Part shown: positions 26,014-36,738 of the stretch, in pieces | Layout of the letters: each line of letters begins with the position of its first letter | How positions within the stretch are numbered: position 1 is the first letter of the stretch | Origin: Burkholderiales bacterium | Lineage (GTDB): Bacteria > Pseudomonadota > Gammaproteobacteria > Burkholderiales > Burkholderiaceae_C | DNA: 64,000 nt | Assembly (NCBI GenBank): GCA_016213325.1 | Contig: JACRAY010000005.1 | Location: 1-64,000, forward strand | Reading direction: 5' to 3' | Notes under the pieces: generated by a model | Databases searched by the model: none | What the model was told of the DNA's origin: nothing | Seen by the model: the letters and a program-made list of their open reading frames with translations, nothing else | Made by a program: the position numbers and the translations under genes

Positions 26014-26754
26014 CTACTTCACCAGCGCCTTGTAAACCCGGTTCTCCGGCATCCTGTCGTAGTACTTGGCGTAGTCCGGGTCCTTTGGGTCCAGGTCGTG
26101 CAGTTCGCCGTCGACCAGTTTCTTGTCCAGCCGGAAGCTGCAGTACTCGTTGACGGCGTGGTCCGACGCCGGGTGAGCCACGGGCGCGATGCCCTTGCCG
26201 CGCAGAGCCTTCGTGATCTCGTCGATGACTTCCCGGCAGCGCGTGGGCGAAACCTCGCGCCCGTCGGGCCGGCCGTAGACATACAGCGTGAACTGCGTGC
26301 CGTCGGTCACGCGCCGGGCGCGCTCCATGCGGTCGACCAGCTCCTTGCGAATCCGTTCGCCCAGGCCGGGGTCCTTCAGCGTGCGTTCGCAGCGCGCGAT
26401 TTCGGCCAGGGCCTTGTCGAACTTGACGACCTTGAAGCCGCCGAAAACTTCCGGGTTGCGCAGCAGGATGGGCAGCATCGTGTCCCACGCCTCGCCGAGC
26501 TGCTGCGGGTTGACCGAGACGTGGACCTTCTCGCCGGTGCGGATGCTGTGGCCGCCGTCGGCCAGGTCGTAGATCGCGTGGCTGTAGCACTCGAGGAACC
26601 TGGAGCCGTTGTGCAGCACGATGCCACGGCCCCGCCGCACGGTGAGCTTGTCTTCCCTGCCGCTTTCCACCAGCCTGCTGTAGCAGAACGACTCGACGTC
26701 AGGTTCCACGGACAGGGCGGCCCCGGCCTGCAGCAATTCACCCCTGGTGCGCAT
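26014..26754 (-). CDS. SpvC/OspF/HopAI1-like phosphothreonine lyase homologue
   Basis: The 246-residue protein has no signal peptide or membrane segment. It matches the phosphothreonine lyase effectors, which remove phosphate from phosphothreonine by beta-elimination. Recalling SpvC residues K104, H106, K136, R148, Y158 and R213, this protein has K76 and H78 in G-E-K-V-H-V-S, K108 exactly 30 residues after H78 (as in SpvC), R148 and Y158 exactly 10 apart (R-x-x-D-G-T-Q-F-T-L-Y), and R208 in C-S-F-R. An insertion of about 28 residues (roughly 112-145) separates the halves. The LanL lanthipeptide lyase domain is a related alternative. No secretion system or kinase is nearby. It is encoded 43 nt after an Lrp-type regulator on the same strand and convergent with glmU. 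Confidence 0.72.
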   Translation of the reverse strand: MRTRGELLQAGAALSVEPDVESFCYSRLVESGREDKLTVRRGRGIVLHNGSRFLECYSHAIYDLADGGHSIRTGEKVHVSVNPQQLGEAWDTMLPILLRNPEVFGGFKVVKFDKALAEIARCERTLKDPGLGERIRKELVDRMERARRVTDGTQFTLYVYGRPDGREVSPTRCREVIDEITKALRGKGIAPVAHPASDHAVNEYCSFRLDKKLVDGELHDLDPKDPDYAKYYDRMPENRVYKALVK

Positions 26755-26797
26755 CTCGCCATGGTTCCATCGTGCCAGCCGGTTGGCAAGCGCGGGC

Positions 26798-27280
26798 TCA
26801 GGGCCTCGCCGGCAGCGGGATGCGTGGGTCGAACTTGGCGCGGTGCACGCTGAAGTAGGCCTTCACGTTGCGCACATTGGCGTCGGCAGTGAGCAGGCGT
26901 TGCGCAAGGGCCAGGTAGGCCGGCATGTCGGTCACGTGGACCACCAGCACGAAGTCCGGGCCGGGCGAGACCCGGTAGCACTGCTGCACCGAAGGGTCGG
27001 CGATGACGCGCTGTTCGAAAGCCTGCTGCTCCTCGCTGCCTTGCCGGTCCAGCGAGACCTCCACGATCGCCTGCAGGCCGTGGCCGATCACGGGTGCGAG
27101 CCGGTCGGTGCTGAGGATCGCCACCTGCCGCTCGATCAGCCCGGCCTCGCGCAGGCGCCGGATGCGGCGCAGGCAGGTGGGCGGCGAGATGTGGATGCGG
27201 CGGGCGATGGCCTCGTTGGTCAGCGAGGCGTCCGACTGCAGCAGGTCCAGCAGACGCAGGTCTGTTTCATCCAAGTCCAC
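26798..27280 (-). CDS. Lrp/AsnC-family transcriptional regulator
   Basis: The 160-residue protein has an N-terminal HTH ([15 protein letters not shown], then [10 protein letters not shown]) and a C-terminal RAM ligand domain with the [10 protein letters not shown] segment. Such regulators sense amino acids. It is divergent from glmS with a 122-bp AT-richer spacer and upstream of the phosphothreonine lyase-like gene on the same strand, with which it may form a transcript. Confidence 0.9.
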   Translation of the reverse strand: MDLDETDLRLLDLLQSDASLTNEAIARRIHISPPTCLRRIRRLREAGLIERQVAILSTDRLAPVIGHGLQAIVEVSLDRQGSEEQQAFEQRVIADPSVQQCYRVSPGPDFVLVVHVTDMPAYLALAQRLLTADANVRNVKAYFSVHRAKFDPRIPLPARP

Positions 27281-27402
27281 AGTTTGAAATTATATTCCTT
27301 CATGTCGACAGGATGAAAGAGTCTTCCGATTTCGGTCAAATATCGCAGGCCGATTGCAAGCCGGACCTTCTACAGTGCTGCCACACAGCAACAGGAGTCA
27401 CC

Positions 27403-29246
<1,844 letters not shown>

Positions 29247-29250
<4 letters not shown>

Positions 29251-30896
29251 GCCGTCCCATGCGCCCGCGCGCTGTGGGCAAGAAGGCGGCAGACCTCGCC
29301 GGCATGCTCCGGAAGGGACTCGCCCTGCACCAGGGTGGCCGCTTGCAGGAGGCCCGGCAGTGCTACGAGCAGATACTCGGCGTCGACCCGCGGCACTTCG
29401 ACGCGTTGCAGTTGCTGGCCTCGCTCGCTGCCCAGTCGGGCCGCTTGCAGGAGGCCCTGGAGCTGTTCGACCGCGCCGTCCTGATCGACCGCACCAATGC
29501 GTCCGTGTTCAACAACCGCGGCAACACGCTCAACAAGCTGGGGCAGTTCGAAGCCGCCGTGGCAAGCTATTCGGAGGCGCTCAGGATCCAGCCGGACTAT
29601 GCCGAGGCGCTCAACAACCGCGGCAGCGCGCTGAGGGAACTGGGGCGCTTCGACGAGGCCATGGCCAGTTTCGCGGAATCGCTGCGGGTGCGGCCCGACT
29701 ATGCGGGGGCCCACTTCAACCGGGGGAATACCCTGCGCGACCTCCAGCGATTCGATGAAGCCCTGGAAAGCTATGGGCAAGCCCTGCGCATCCAGCCTGG
29801 CTTCGGCGAAGCCCACAACAACCGGGGCGTCGCGCTGCAGGAGCTTGGCCGATTCGACGAGGCCGAGGCCAGCTTCACGGAGGCGCTGCGAATCAACCCC
29901 GGCCATGCGGAGGCCGGCTACAACCGCGGGCTGCTGCGATTGCAGCTGTTCCGGTTCCAGGAAGGCTTGGCCGACTGCCGGGCCCGATGGGATGCCAGAA
30001 GCTTCAACAGCCGGCGTTTGAAGACCAGCATCGCGCCTTGCGTGCCTGGAGCCCTGCACGGCAAGGTGCTGCTGTGGGCCGAACAGGGCCTGGGCGACGA
30101 GGTCTTCTACGCGGGGCTGCTGCCGCAGGCCTTGGCGCACGATGCAGACTTCACGCTATCGGCCGACCGGCGGCTGCACCCGGTCCTGGCTCGATCCTTC
30201 CCGGGCATGCGGCTGCTCGACCGGCACCAACTGGCGCAGCTGCCGGTCGAAACGGGCTTCGATGCGCAGGCGCCGATCGGCGACCTCGGCTTGCTGCTGG
30301 AACTCGACGAGCCGGCCATCCGGGCTAGCCGCAGGGCGTACCTGCAGGCTGACCCGGTGCGCAGGGCACAACTGCTTGACGAGAATCCAGCGCTGGCAAT
30401 GGGTGCGGTGTGCGGCATTGCCTGGCGCAGCGCCAACAAGCTGTTCGGCGAAGCCAAGAGCCTCCAGTTGCGGCAGTTCGCGCCGCTGCTGCGGATGCCC
30501 GGCGTCCGGTTCGTCAATCTCCAGTACGGCGCCGTCGATGCCGAGATCGAGGCGGTGCAGCAGGAACTCGGCGTCACGATCGATCGTGTCCAGGGCCTGG
30601 ACCTCTTCAACGACATCGAAGGCCTGCTGGCGCTCATCGATGCGTGCAGCTTCGTCGTGACTTCCAGCAATGTGACGGCGCACCTGGCCGGGTCGATCGG
30701 CAAGCGTTCTGCCGTGCTGGTCCCCCACGGAGGAAAGGCGCGCCTCTGGTACTGGCACGACGGCGAGGGTGACAGCTTCTGGTATCCCGCCTTGCGCCTG
30801 TTCCGCCAGGGCGGCCGGCATGACTGGCAGGCGAGCGTGGACGCCTGTGGCGGATGGGCACGGGAGCTTGCGAAGTCGGTTACCGTTGTTGAGTGA
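29247..30896 (+). CDS. TPR protein with glycosyltransferase-like C-terminal domain (copy 1)
   Basis: The product has about 549 residues. Residues about 20-250 are tandem 34-residue TPR units (repeated A-L-x-x-Y-x-x-A-L-R-I-x-P-x-x-A-E-A). Residues about 280-545 resemble GT9 heptosyltransferases: [12 protein letters not shown] early and [17 protein letters not shown] late. It may glycosylate a protein or surface glycan. The GTG start overlaps the glmS stop; an ATG at 29259 is an alternative. The C-terminus reads L-A-K-S-V-T-V-V-E, nearly identical to the end of GlmS, unlike copy 2. Confidence 0.82.
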
Positions 30897-32770
30897 GCGC
30901 CCCTGACCTTGCCGGCCTGATCGCGAAAGGGCTGGCCCTGCACCAGCAGGGCCGCCTGCAGGATGCCGCGCAGTGCTACGAACAGGTCCTCGCCGCCGAT
31001 CCGCGCAACTTCGATGCCTTGCACCTGATGGCGGTGCTGCAGGCGCAGGCAGGCCGGCACCAGGAAGCCCTGGCCGGTTTCGACAGGGCGCTGGCGGTGA
31101 GCCAGTCCGAAGCTGCCCTCTTCAACAATCGCGGCAACACGCTCAAGCAGCTGGAGCGGGTCGACGAAGCCCTGGCCAGCTTCGCGCAAGCCCTCCGGCT
31201 CGATCCGGACTACACCCAGGCGCACCGCAACCTGGGGATGGCGCTGCACGAGCAGGGCCGGTTTGCCGACGCCGCCAGCAGCTTTGCGCAAGTCGTGAGG
31301 CTGCAGGCCGATTCGGCCGAGGCCTGGAACAACCTGGGCGTCGCCCAACAGGCCTGCGGCCGGCTCGACGACGCGCTGGCGAGTTATGCCGAAGCGATCC
31401 GCATCCGGCCCGGCTTCGCCGAGGCGCACTGCAACCGCGCGAACACATGGCAGGCACTGGGGCGCTGGGACGAAGCCCTGGCTGGTTATGCCGACGCGGC
31501 CAGGGTCCGCCCGGACCATGCCGATGCCTGGTTCGGGCGCGCGAACGTGCAACGCCAGCTCCATCGGTTCGACGACGCGCTGGAAAGCTATGGCAAGGCG
31601 ATCCGGCTCAGGCCCGGCCATGCCGAGGCCTGGAACAACCGCGGGCTCGTCCTGGGCGCGCTGCAGCAGTACGGCGAGGCCATAGCCAGTTACTCGCAGG
31701 CCGTCCGTGTCCGGCCGGGCTACGCGGATGCGTGCTGCAATCGCGGCGTCGCGCAGCAGCAGGCCGGGCAGTTCGATGAAGCACTGGCGAGTTTCGGGCA
31801 GGCGCTTGCATGCGATCCCGGCCATGCCGATGCGCGCCTGAATCGCGGGCTGCTCCACCTGCACCTGCGCAGGTTTGCGGAAGGCTTTGCCGACGGCCTT
31901 TGTCGCTGGGACTCCAGCAAGTTCATCGGCCAGGGCCTGGGGACGAGCCTGCCCTCGTGCAGGCCCGGCGAGTGGCGCGGACGCATCCTGCTGTGGGCCG
32001 AGCAGGGGCTGGGCGACGAAGTGCTCTTTGCCGGGCTGCTGCCCCTCGTGCCCAAGGACGATGTGGCGCTCACGCTGTCGGCTGACCGGCGGCTGCATCC
32101 CGCCCTGCGCCGCTCGTTCCCGCACATCGAGCTGGTCGACCGCGTCGGGCTGGCGCAGCGCGGCGTCGACACGGCATTCGACGCCCAGGCTCCCATCGGC
32201 GATTTGGGCTACCTGCTCGGGCTCGACGAAGCGGCCATCCGCGCGAGCCGCAAGGCCTTCCTGTACGCCGACCCCGCGCGCAGGCAACAACAGCTTGCCG
32301 CCGACCCTGTGCTTCGAAGCGGGCGCCTCTGCGGCATAGCCTGGCGCAGCACCAACGCGTCGCTGGGCGCGGACAAGAGCCTGGCCTTGCTGCAGCTGGA
32401 ACCCTTGCTCAAGACGCCCGGCTTGCGCTTCGTGAACCTGCAGTACGGGCCGGTGCATGACGAGATCGAGGCGGTGCGGGACCGCCTGGGTATCGACATC
32501 CACCAGGTTCCGGGCCTCGACCCTTTCGACGACATCGAGGGCTTGCTGGCATTGATCGACGCGTGCGACATCGTCGTCACCACGAGCAACGTGACCGCGC
32601 ACCTCGCTGGCGCTATCGGCAAGAGGGCAGCCGTGCTGGTGCCTGCCGGCAAGGGCCGGATCTGGTACTGGCATGCGGGCGAGCAGCACAGCCTGTGGTA
32701 TCCGAGCTTGCGCATGTTCGGCCAGCAGGACGTGCAAGCGTGCGCGGAGTGGGTGCTGCACGCATCGTGA
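30893..32770 (+). CDS. TPR protein with glycosyltransferase-like C-terminal domain (copy 2)
   Basis: The product has 625 residues. It is a paralogue of the preceding gene with the same layout, but about nine TPR units instead of about six (residues about 8-330). The C-terminal domain again has [12 protein letters not shown] and [17 protein letters not shown]. The GTG start overlaps the stop of copy 1 in a GTGA, mirroring the glmS/copy 1 junction, so all three are coupled. Natural substrate unknown. A family A palindromic repeat follows immediately. Confidence 0.82.
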   Translation: MSAPDLAGLIAKGLALHQQGRLQDAAQCYEQVLAADPRNFDALHLMAVLQAQAGRHQEALAGFDRALAVSQSEAALFNNRGNTLKQLERVDEALASFAQALRLDPDYTQAHRNLGMALHEQGRFADAASSFAQVVRLQADSAEAWNNLGVAQQACGRLDDALASYAEAIRIRPGFAEAHCNRANTWQALGRWDEALAGYADAARVRPDHADAWFGRANVQRQLHRFDDALESYGKAIRLRPGHAEAWNNRGLVLGALQQYGEAIASYSQAVRVRPGYADACCNRGVAQQQAGQFDEALASFGQALACDPGHADARLNRGLLHLHLRRFAEGFADGLCRWDSSKFIGQGLGTSLPSCRPGEWRGRILLWAEQGLGDEVLFAGLLPLVPKDDVALTLSADRRLHPALRRSFPHIELVDRVGLAQRGVDTAFDAQAPIGDLGYLLGLDEAAIRASRKAFLYADPARRQQQLAADPVLRSGRLCGIAWRSTNASLGADKSLALLQLEPLLKTPGLRFVNLQYGPVHDEIEAVRDRLGIDIHQVPGLDPFDDIEGLLALIDACDIVVTTSNVTAHLAGAIGKRAAVLVPAGKGRIWYWHAGEQHSLWYPSLRMFGQQDVQACAEWVLHAS

Positions 32771-32798
32771 TGGTGGGCAGCAGAGCTGCCCACCCTAC
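32771..32798. repeat. Short palindromic repeat, family A copy 2
   Basis: TGGTGGGCAGCAGAGCTGCC plus CACCCTAC; the unit is identical to the copy at 36175-36202. It starts one base after the TPR gene stop, and its CTA supplies the stop codon of the convergent methyltransferase gene. Confidence 0.85.
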
Positions 32799-33550
32799 CG
32801 GAAGGCGCTGTATATCACGCCCCAGTTCACCAGCTGCGCCGACAGCTTGCCCTCGGCGTCCAGGAAGGGCGAGACGGCTTCGGCCAGCTGGTCGCGGTAC
32901 GCCTGCACATCGGCCATCACCTGCTCGTAGAAGTCGCTGTACAGATAGGACATCTGGCTGCGGAACAGGTAGTCCGTGTCGAACTGCGCCGTGCGCACCA
33001 CGCGCACGCCGTCGCAACTTTCAAAGCCGCACGCTCGCAGCCGGGCCGCGCCCCGAAGTTCCTCGAAGCTGCGTCCCTGGCCCTTGCTGCCGAAGCGGCC
33101 GTTCAAGCGCGCCAGCGCGGCAGCATAGGGCCGGCCTTCCAGATTCAGGAGGGTGTGCGTCACCAGCACCTTGCCGCCCGGCTTGAGTTGGCGTTCGATG
33201 TGCCCGGCCAGGCTGGCGGGCTCGATCCAGTGGATCGCCGACCCGATCACGAAGTGGTCGGCGGCTTGCGGCAGTGCCAGATCTTCCGCATTGACGTCGT
33301 GCTGGAGGAAGGTCACGTTCGGCTTGGCGATGCGGTGTTCGAGCATCTCGGCCGAGCCGTCCACGGCGAACACCGCCTTGCACGACGCCGCAAAGCCGGC
33401 AGCGAGCTCGCCCCGCCCGCAGCACAGGTCCAGCAGCACGCTGTCGGGCGTAGCCCCCAGCTTGGCCGCCGCATCCCGGAAGAACCGCGGCGCGTAGGGC
33501 GGGCGGAACTGGTAGTAAGCGGCGATCTGCGAGTGGGCGGCAATGGTCAT
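32795..33550 (-). CDS. Class I SAM-dependent methyltransferase
   Basis: The 251-residue protein has the Rossmann methyltransferase core: D-L-C-C-G-R-G-E-L (motif I, glycine-rich SAM loop), F-A-V-D-G-S-A-E-M (acidic end of strand 2), and L-K-P-G-G-K-V-L-V-T-H (motif IV/V). It resembles methyltransferase type 11 enzymes. The stop codon is formed by the palindromic repeat, so the C-terminus may have been trimmed or extended. Substrate unknown. Confidence 0.85.
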   Translation of the reverse strand: MTIAAHSQIAAYYQFRPPYAPRFFRDAAAKLGATPDSVLLDLCCGRGELAAGFAASCKAVFAVDGSAEMLEHRIAKPNVTFLQHDVNAEDLALPQAADHFVIGSAIHWIEPASLAGHIERQLKPGGKVLVTHTLLNLEGRPYAAALARLNGRFGSKGQGRSFEELRGAARLRACGFESCDGVRVVRTAQFDTDYLFRSQMSYLYSDFYEQVMADVQAYRDQLAEAVSPFLDAEGKLSAQLVNWGVIYSAFR

Positions 33551-33604
33551 CAGGTCGAAAGTATCGCCCAGGGGGTAACAGTTTGTTGGCGGCGGGGATT
33601 GGCG

Positions 33605-33633
33605 TTGACACTGCCCGGCCTGCGTTCTACGCT
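33605..33633 (+). promoter_or_regulatory. Candidate sigma-70 promoter
   Basis: TTGACA at 33605-33610, a 17-bp spacer and TACGCT at 33628-33633 lie directly before the ATG at 33641. The -35 is perfect and the -10 fair. If used, the transcript would be nearly leaderless. Confidence 0.45.
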
Positions 33634-33640
33634 GCCCTGC

Positions 33641-34321
33641 ATGATGCTGGATACCGCTGAGCGCGAGGAATCGCTCGCGCCCAACACGCAGACGGCTGCC
33701 GAAGCTGCTCGCTATGCCCTGCTGCGCCGCCTGGCCCCGTCGATGCGGCACCACCTGGTGGTCAACCTGCAGCCCATCGGCATGATCTACGAGGTGATGG
33801 ACCGGCGGCTCAAGGCGCCCCAGCCGGACCTGGCCAGCGTGCATGAGAGCGCGCACAAGATCAACGGGTTCGCCCGCGCCGCGCTCAATTCGTGCCTGGA
33901 CGTGGTGAGCTGGCTCGCGCCGGAAGAAGGCACCACGGTGGCCGTGGCCGACGGCGTGCGCGAATGTGCCAGCCTGCTCGCCACCAGCTTCAGCTTTCGC
34001 GGCTTTCCGCTGCGCAACGAAATCGGCTCGCCGGCGGGCACCGTGCGGCGCGCGGCGCTACGCAACCTGCTGACGGCGGCGCTCATCCATTGCACGGACC
34101 ACCAGGAGCCGCCGGCTGAACTGGTGCTTACTGCCGAGACGCAGTCGCGCGGCATCCGCATCGACCTCACCCTCAAGCCGGGCAGCGGCGACGCGGGGTT
34201 CGCCAGCGAGCGCGATTACCGCGGCCTCGAATGGGCCGACGTCGAGGCGCTGGCGGCGGCCGAGGGCGTGGAACTGCATCGCGATGGCCACCGCCTGAGC
34301 CTCATGTTCCCCTGGGCTTGA
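33641..34321 (+). CDS. Degenerate histidine kinase-like protein
   Basis: The 226-residue soluble protein has a helical N-terminal half with R-H-H-L-V-V-N-L-Q-P (H37/H38), reminiscent of a kinase dimerisation and phosphotransfer helix. The C-terminal half ends like an HATPase domain (L-R-N-L-L-T-A-A-L near the N-box position; E-W-A-D-V-E-A-L-A-A-A-E-G near the G2 box) but lacks clear G-x-G motifs. It may be a non-catalytic kinase relative or phosphotransfer protein. Its last 20 bases overlap the convergent ligD end. Function uncertain. Confidence 0.6.
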   Translation: MMLDTAEREESLAPNTQTAAEAARYALLRRLAPSMRHHLVVNLQPIGMIYEVMDRRLKAPQPDLASVHESAHKINGFARAALNSCLDVVSWLAPEEGTTVAVADGVRECASLLATSFSFRGFPLRNEIGSPAGTVRRAALRNLLTAALIHCTDHQEPPAELVLTAETQSRGIRIDLTLKPGSGDAGFASERDYRGLEWADVEALAAAEGVELHRDGHRLSLMFPWA

Positions 34322-36731
34322 AGCCCAGCTTCTTCATCGCGGCCGCCAGCGGCGCCGCGCTCTTCGCGTAGTCCGCCCACGGCTCGTTGCCGCGGTCCAG
34401 CCGCGTGTGCACCGTCGCCACGGTCCAGTGCGCGCCACTCTTCAGCCATGGCAGTTCGTCCCATCCCACCGGCACCGAGATGCCCAGCCCCGGCCGCGCG
34501 CGCGCCGACCAGGCGCAGGCGGTGGTCGCGCCGAAACCGTTGCGCAGGTAGTCGATGAAGATGCGGCCCACGCGGTTCTTCGGGCCGCTCCTGGCCACGA
34601 AACGGTCCGGCAGCGTGTGCGCCAGGTGCAGCACGACGGCTTGGGAGAAGTCCTTCACTGTGTCCCAGCCGAAGTGCTTCTTCAGCGGCACCACCACGTG
34701 CAGGCCCTTGCCGCCGCTGGTCTTCAGGAAGGCCGGCAGCCCCAGTTCGCCCAGCAGCGTGTGCACCAGTTCCGCGGCCTCCTGCACCTGCTGCCATGCG
34801 ACGCCTTCGCCGGGGTCGATGTCGAAAGTCATGCGATCGGGCTTGTCGATGGCGGTCTTCACGCCGTTCCACGTGTGCACTTCGACCATGTTCATCTGCG
34901 CGGCCCACAGCAGGCCTTCGGGCCTGGCAATCTCCAGCATCGGTTCGTGGCCGGGAAAGACCGACGGGTCCAGCGCCGCCACGCCCGGCATCCGGTAGCG
35001 CTCCAGGTGCTTCTGGAAGAACAGCTGCCCGCCGATGCCGTCGGGCGCGCGCACCATCGCGATGGGGCGGCCTTTCAGGTGCGGCATCATCAACGGCGCG
35101 ACGAGCGAGTAGTAGCGCACGAGCGCGATCTTGGTCAGCCCCGACTCGGGGTCGATCACGCGGTCGGGGTTGCTGATGCGCAGCTTCGGCGGCAACGACG
35201 GCGGTTCCATCGCCTGTTCCACCGTCACCCTGGAAGCCGGCTTGTCGCCGCGCAGGCCGTGGAAGACCGAATGCCGGATGCGCCCGTCGCGCGTCCACTC
35301 GCCGAAGGAAACTTCGCACACCAGCTCGGGCTTGACCCAGTTGGCCTGCCGCGGGATGGCGGTGCCGGCGGTGAATGGGCTGCGCGCGGCCTGCAGCGCC
35401 AGCAGCCGCTTGTGCAGGTCGCGCAGCGTCTTCTCGCTGAATCCCGTGCCCACGTTGCCGGCGTAGCGCAGCTTGCCGCCTTCGTGCACGCCCAGCAGCA
35501 GCGAGCCCACGCCCGTGCGCGAGCCCTTGGGGTCGGTGTAGCCGCCGACCACGAACTCCTGCCTGAGCTGGCACTTGAGCTTGATCCAGTCCGCCGAGCG
35601 CCGCGTGACGTACGGCGAACCGCGGCGCTTGCCGATCACGCCTTCCAGCCCGAGCTTGCAAGCCGATGCGAGCACCTGCGCCGGCGGCGCGTCGAACTCC
35701 TCGCTGAAGCGCACGTTGGCGTGCGGCTGCCGCTCGACGATGCGCTTCAGCACGGCGCGGCGCTCTTCCACGCGCACCTGCCGCAGGTCGTTGCCGGCGC
35801 AGTAGGGCAGGTCGAACAGGTAGTAAACGATGTCCCTGGTGCGCGCCGAGTCGAAGGCGCCCTGCAGCGCCTGGAAGTCGGTAGCCGACTTCTCGCCCGG
35901 CATGACGATCTCGCCGTCGTACCAGCCATCGGGCAGCTCCATCTCCTGCAGCGCGGCGGCCAGGTGCGGCAGCTTGTGCGTCCAGTCGTTGCCGTTGCGC
36001 GTGACCAGCCGCACCTGGCCGCGCTCGGTACGCGTGGCCATGCGGTAGCCGTCGAACTTGACCTCGTACAGCCAGGCCGCAGCGTCTTGCGGCGGTGCGG
36101 CCACCAAAGTGGCCAGCTGCGGCTGCAGCGACTTGGGCAGCGCGGCCGGGGTGGCGCCGGCGGGCGGGCCGGCATGGTGGGCAGCAGAGCTGCCCACCCT
36201 ACTCACGCTGTCGGGCATTTCATCGACCACGCTGAATTCTGCGGCCGGCCGCGCGTACTCGTCGCGCTCCTTGATCAGCAGCCAGGCGCCGCCGCGGCCC
36301 TTCATCTGCACCAGCGTCCAGTGGCCGCGCAGCTTGTGGCCCCGCAGCTCGAACTTGAGCTTGCCTTCGCGATAGCCCTGCTCGGGGTCGCCGACCGGGT
36401 GCCAGGTGCCCTTGTCCCAGATGATCACCTTGCCCGCGCCGTAGTTGCCGGCGGGAATGGTGCCTTCGAATCGGTTGTACGAGATCGGGTGGTCTTCGGT
36501 CGGGGCGGCCATGCGCTTGTCGGCCGGGTCGAAGCTGGGGCCCTTGGGGACGGCCCAGCTCTTCATGGTGCCACCGAGCTCCAGGCGGAAGTCGTAGTGC
36601 AGCCGCCTCGCCCAGTGCTTCTGGACGACGAAGCTGCGCAGCCCTTCGTTCGCGACGCCACCCTCCGCGGGTTCGGGGGTGGCGTCGAAGTTGCGCTTGC
36701 CGCGGTACAGCCGAAGTGCGTCCTTTCCCAT
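34302..36731 (-). CDS. ligD: ATP-dependent DNA ligase LigD (non-homologous end joining)
   Basis: The 809-residue multidomain repair enzyme is ordered phosphoesterase, ligase, polymerase/primase. The 3'-phosphoesterase spans residues about 35-155 (H-Y-D-F-R-L-E, H-x-I-S-Y-N-R-F-E-G-T-I-P). The ligase follows with catalytic K225 in E-V-K-F-D-G-Y-R. The polymerase domain includes F-D-I-D-P-G-E-G with metal aspartates. It joins double-strand breaks with Ku; no ku gene is in the window. Residues 178-186 in the domain linker are encoded by a family A palindromic repeat. The gene starts 7 nt after the glycine-zipper gene, so the two may be co-transcribed. Confidence 0.95.
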   Translation of the reverse strand: MGKDALRLYRGKRNFDATPEPAEGGVANEGLRSFVVQKHWARRLHYDFRLELGGTMKSWAVPKGPSFDPADKRMAAPTEDHPISYNRFEGTIPAGNYGAGKVIIWDKGTWHPVGDPEQGYREGKLKFELRGHKLRGHWTLVQMKGRGGAWLLIKERDEYARPAAEFSVVDEMPDSVSRVGSSAAHHAGPPAGATPAALPKSLQPQLATLVAAPPQDAAAWLYEVKFDGYRMATRTERGQVRLVTRNGNDWTHKLPHLAAALQEMELPDGWYDGEIVMPGEKSATDFQALQGAFDSARTRDIVYYLFDLPYCAGNDLRQVRVEERRAVLKRIVERQPHANVRFSEEFDAPPAQVLASACKLGLEGVIGKRRGSPYVTRRSADWIKLKCQLRQEFVVGGYTDPKGSRTGVGSLLLGVHEGGKLRYAGNVGTGFSEKTLRDLHKRLLALQAARSPFTAGTAIPRQANWVKPELVCEVSFGEWTRDGRIRHSVFHGLRGDKPASRVTVEQAMEPPSLPPKLRISNPDRVIDPESGLTKIALVRYYSLVAPLMMPHLKGRPIAMVRAPDGIGGQLFFQKHLERYRMPGVAALDPSVFPGHEPMLEIARPEGLLWAAQMNMVEVHTWNGVKTAIDKPDRMTFDIDPGEGVAWQQVQEAAELVHTLLGELGLPAFLKTSGGKGLHVVVPLKKHFGWDTVKDFSQAVVLHLAHTLPDRFVARSGPKNRVGRIFIDYLRNGFGATTACAWSARARPGLGISVPVGWDELPWLKSGAHWTVATVHTRLDRGNEPWADYAKSAAPLAAAMKKLGFKPRGT
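36175..36202. repeat. Short palindromic repeat, family A copy 3, inside ligD
   Basis: This unit is identical to the copy at 32771-32798. It lies within the ligD reading frame without disrupting it and adds R-V-G-S-S-A-A-H-H to the linker between the phosphoesterase and ligase domains. Confidence 0.85.
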
Positions 36732-36738
36732 CGCGGCG

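Noticed and set aside
27281-27402. Possible glmS ribozyme in the glmS leader
   Set aside because: The spacer is too short and lacks the ribozyme core; that element is known mainly from Gram-positive bacteria.
30107-32761. 884-codon open frame on the minus strand
   Set aside because: It mirrors the repetitive TPR genes on the plus strand; the apparent repeats are the complement of TPR codons.
29260-32770. Tandem repeats of about 102 bp that could suggest a repeat array
   Set aside because: The periodicity is explained by 34-residue TPR units in two protein genes.
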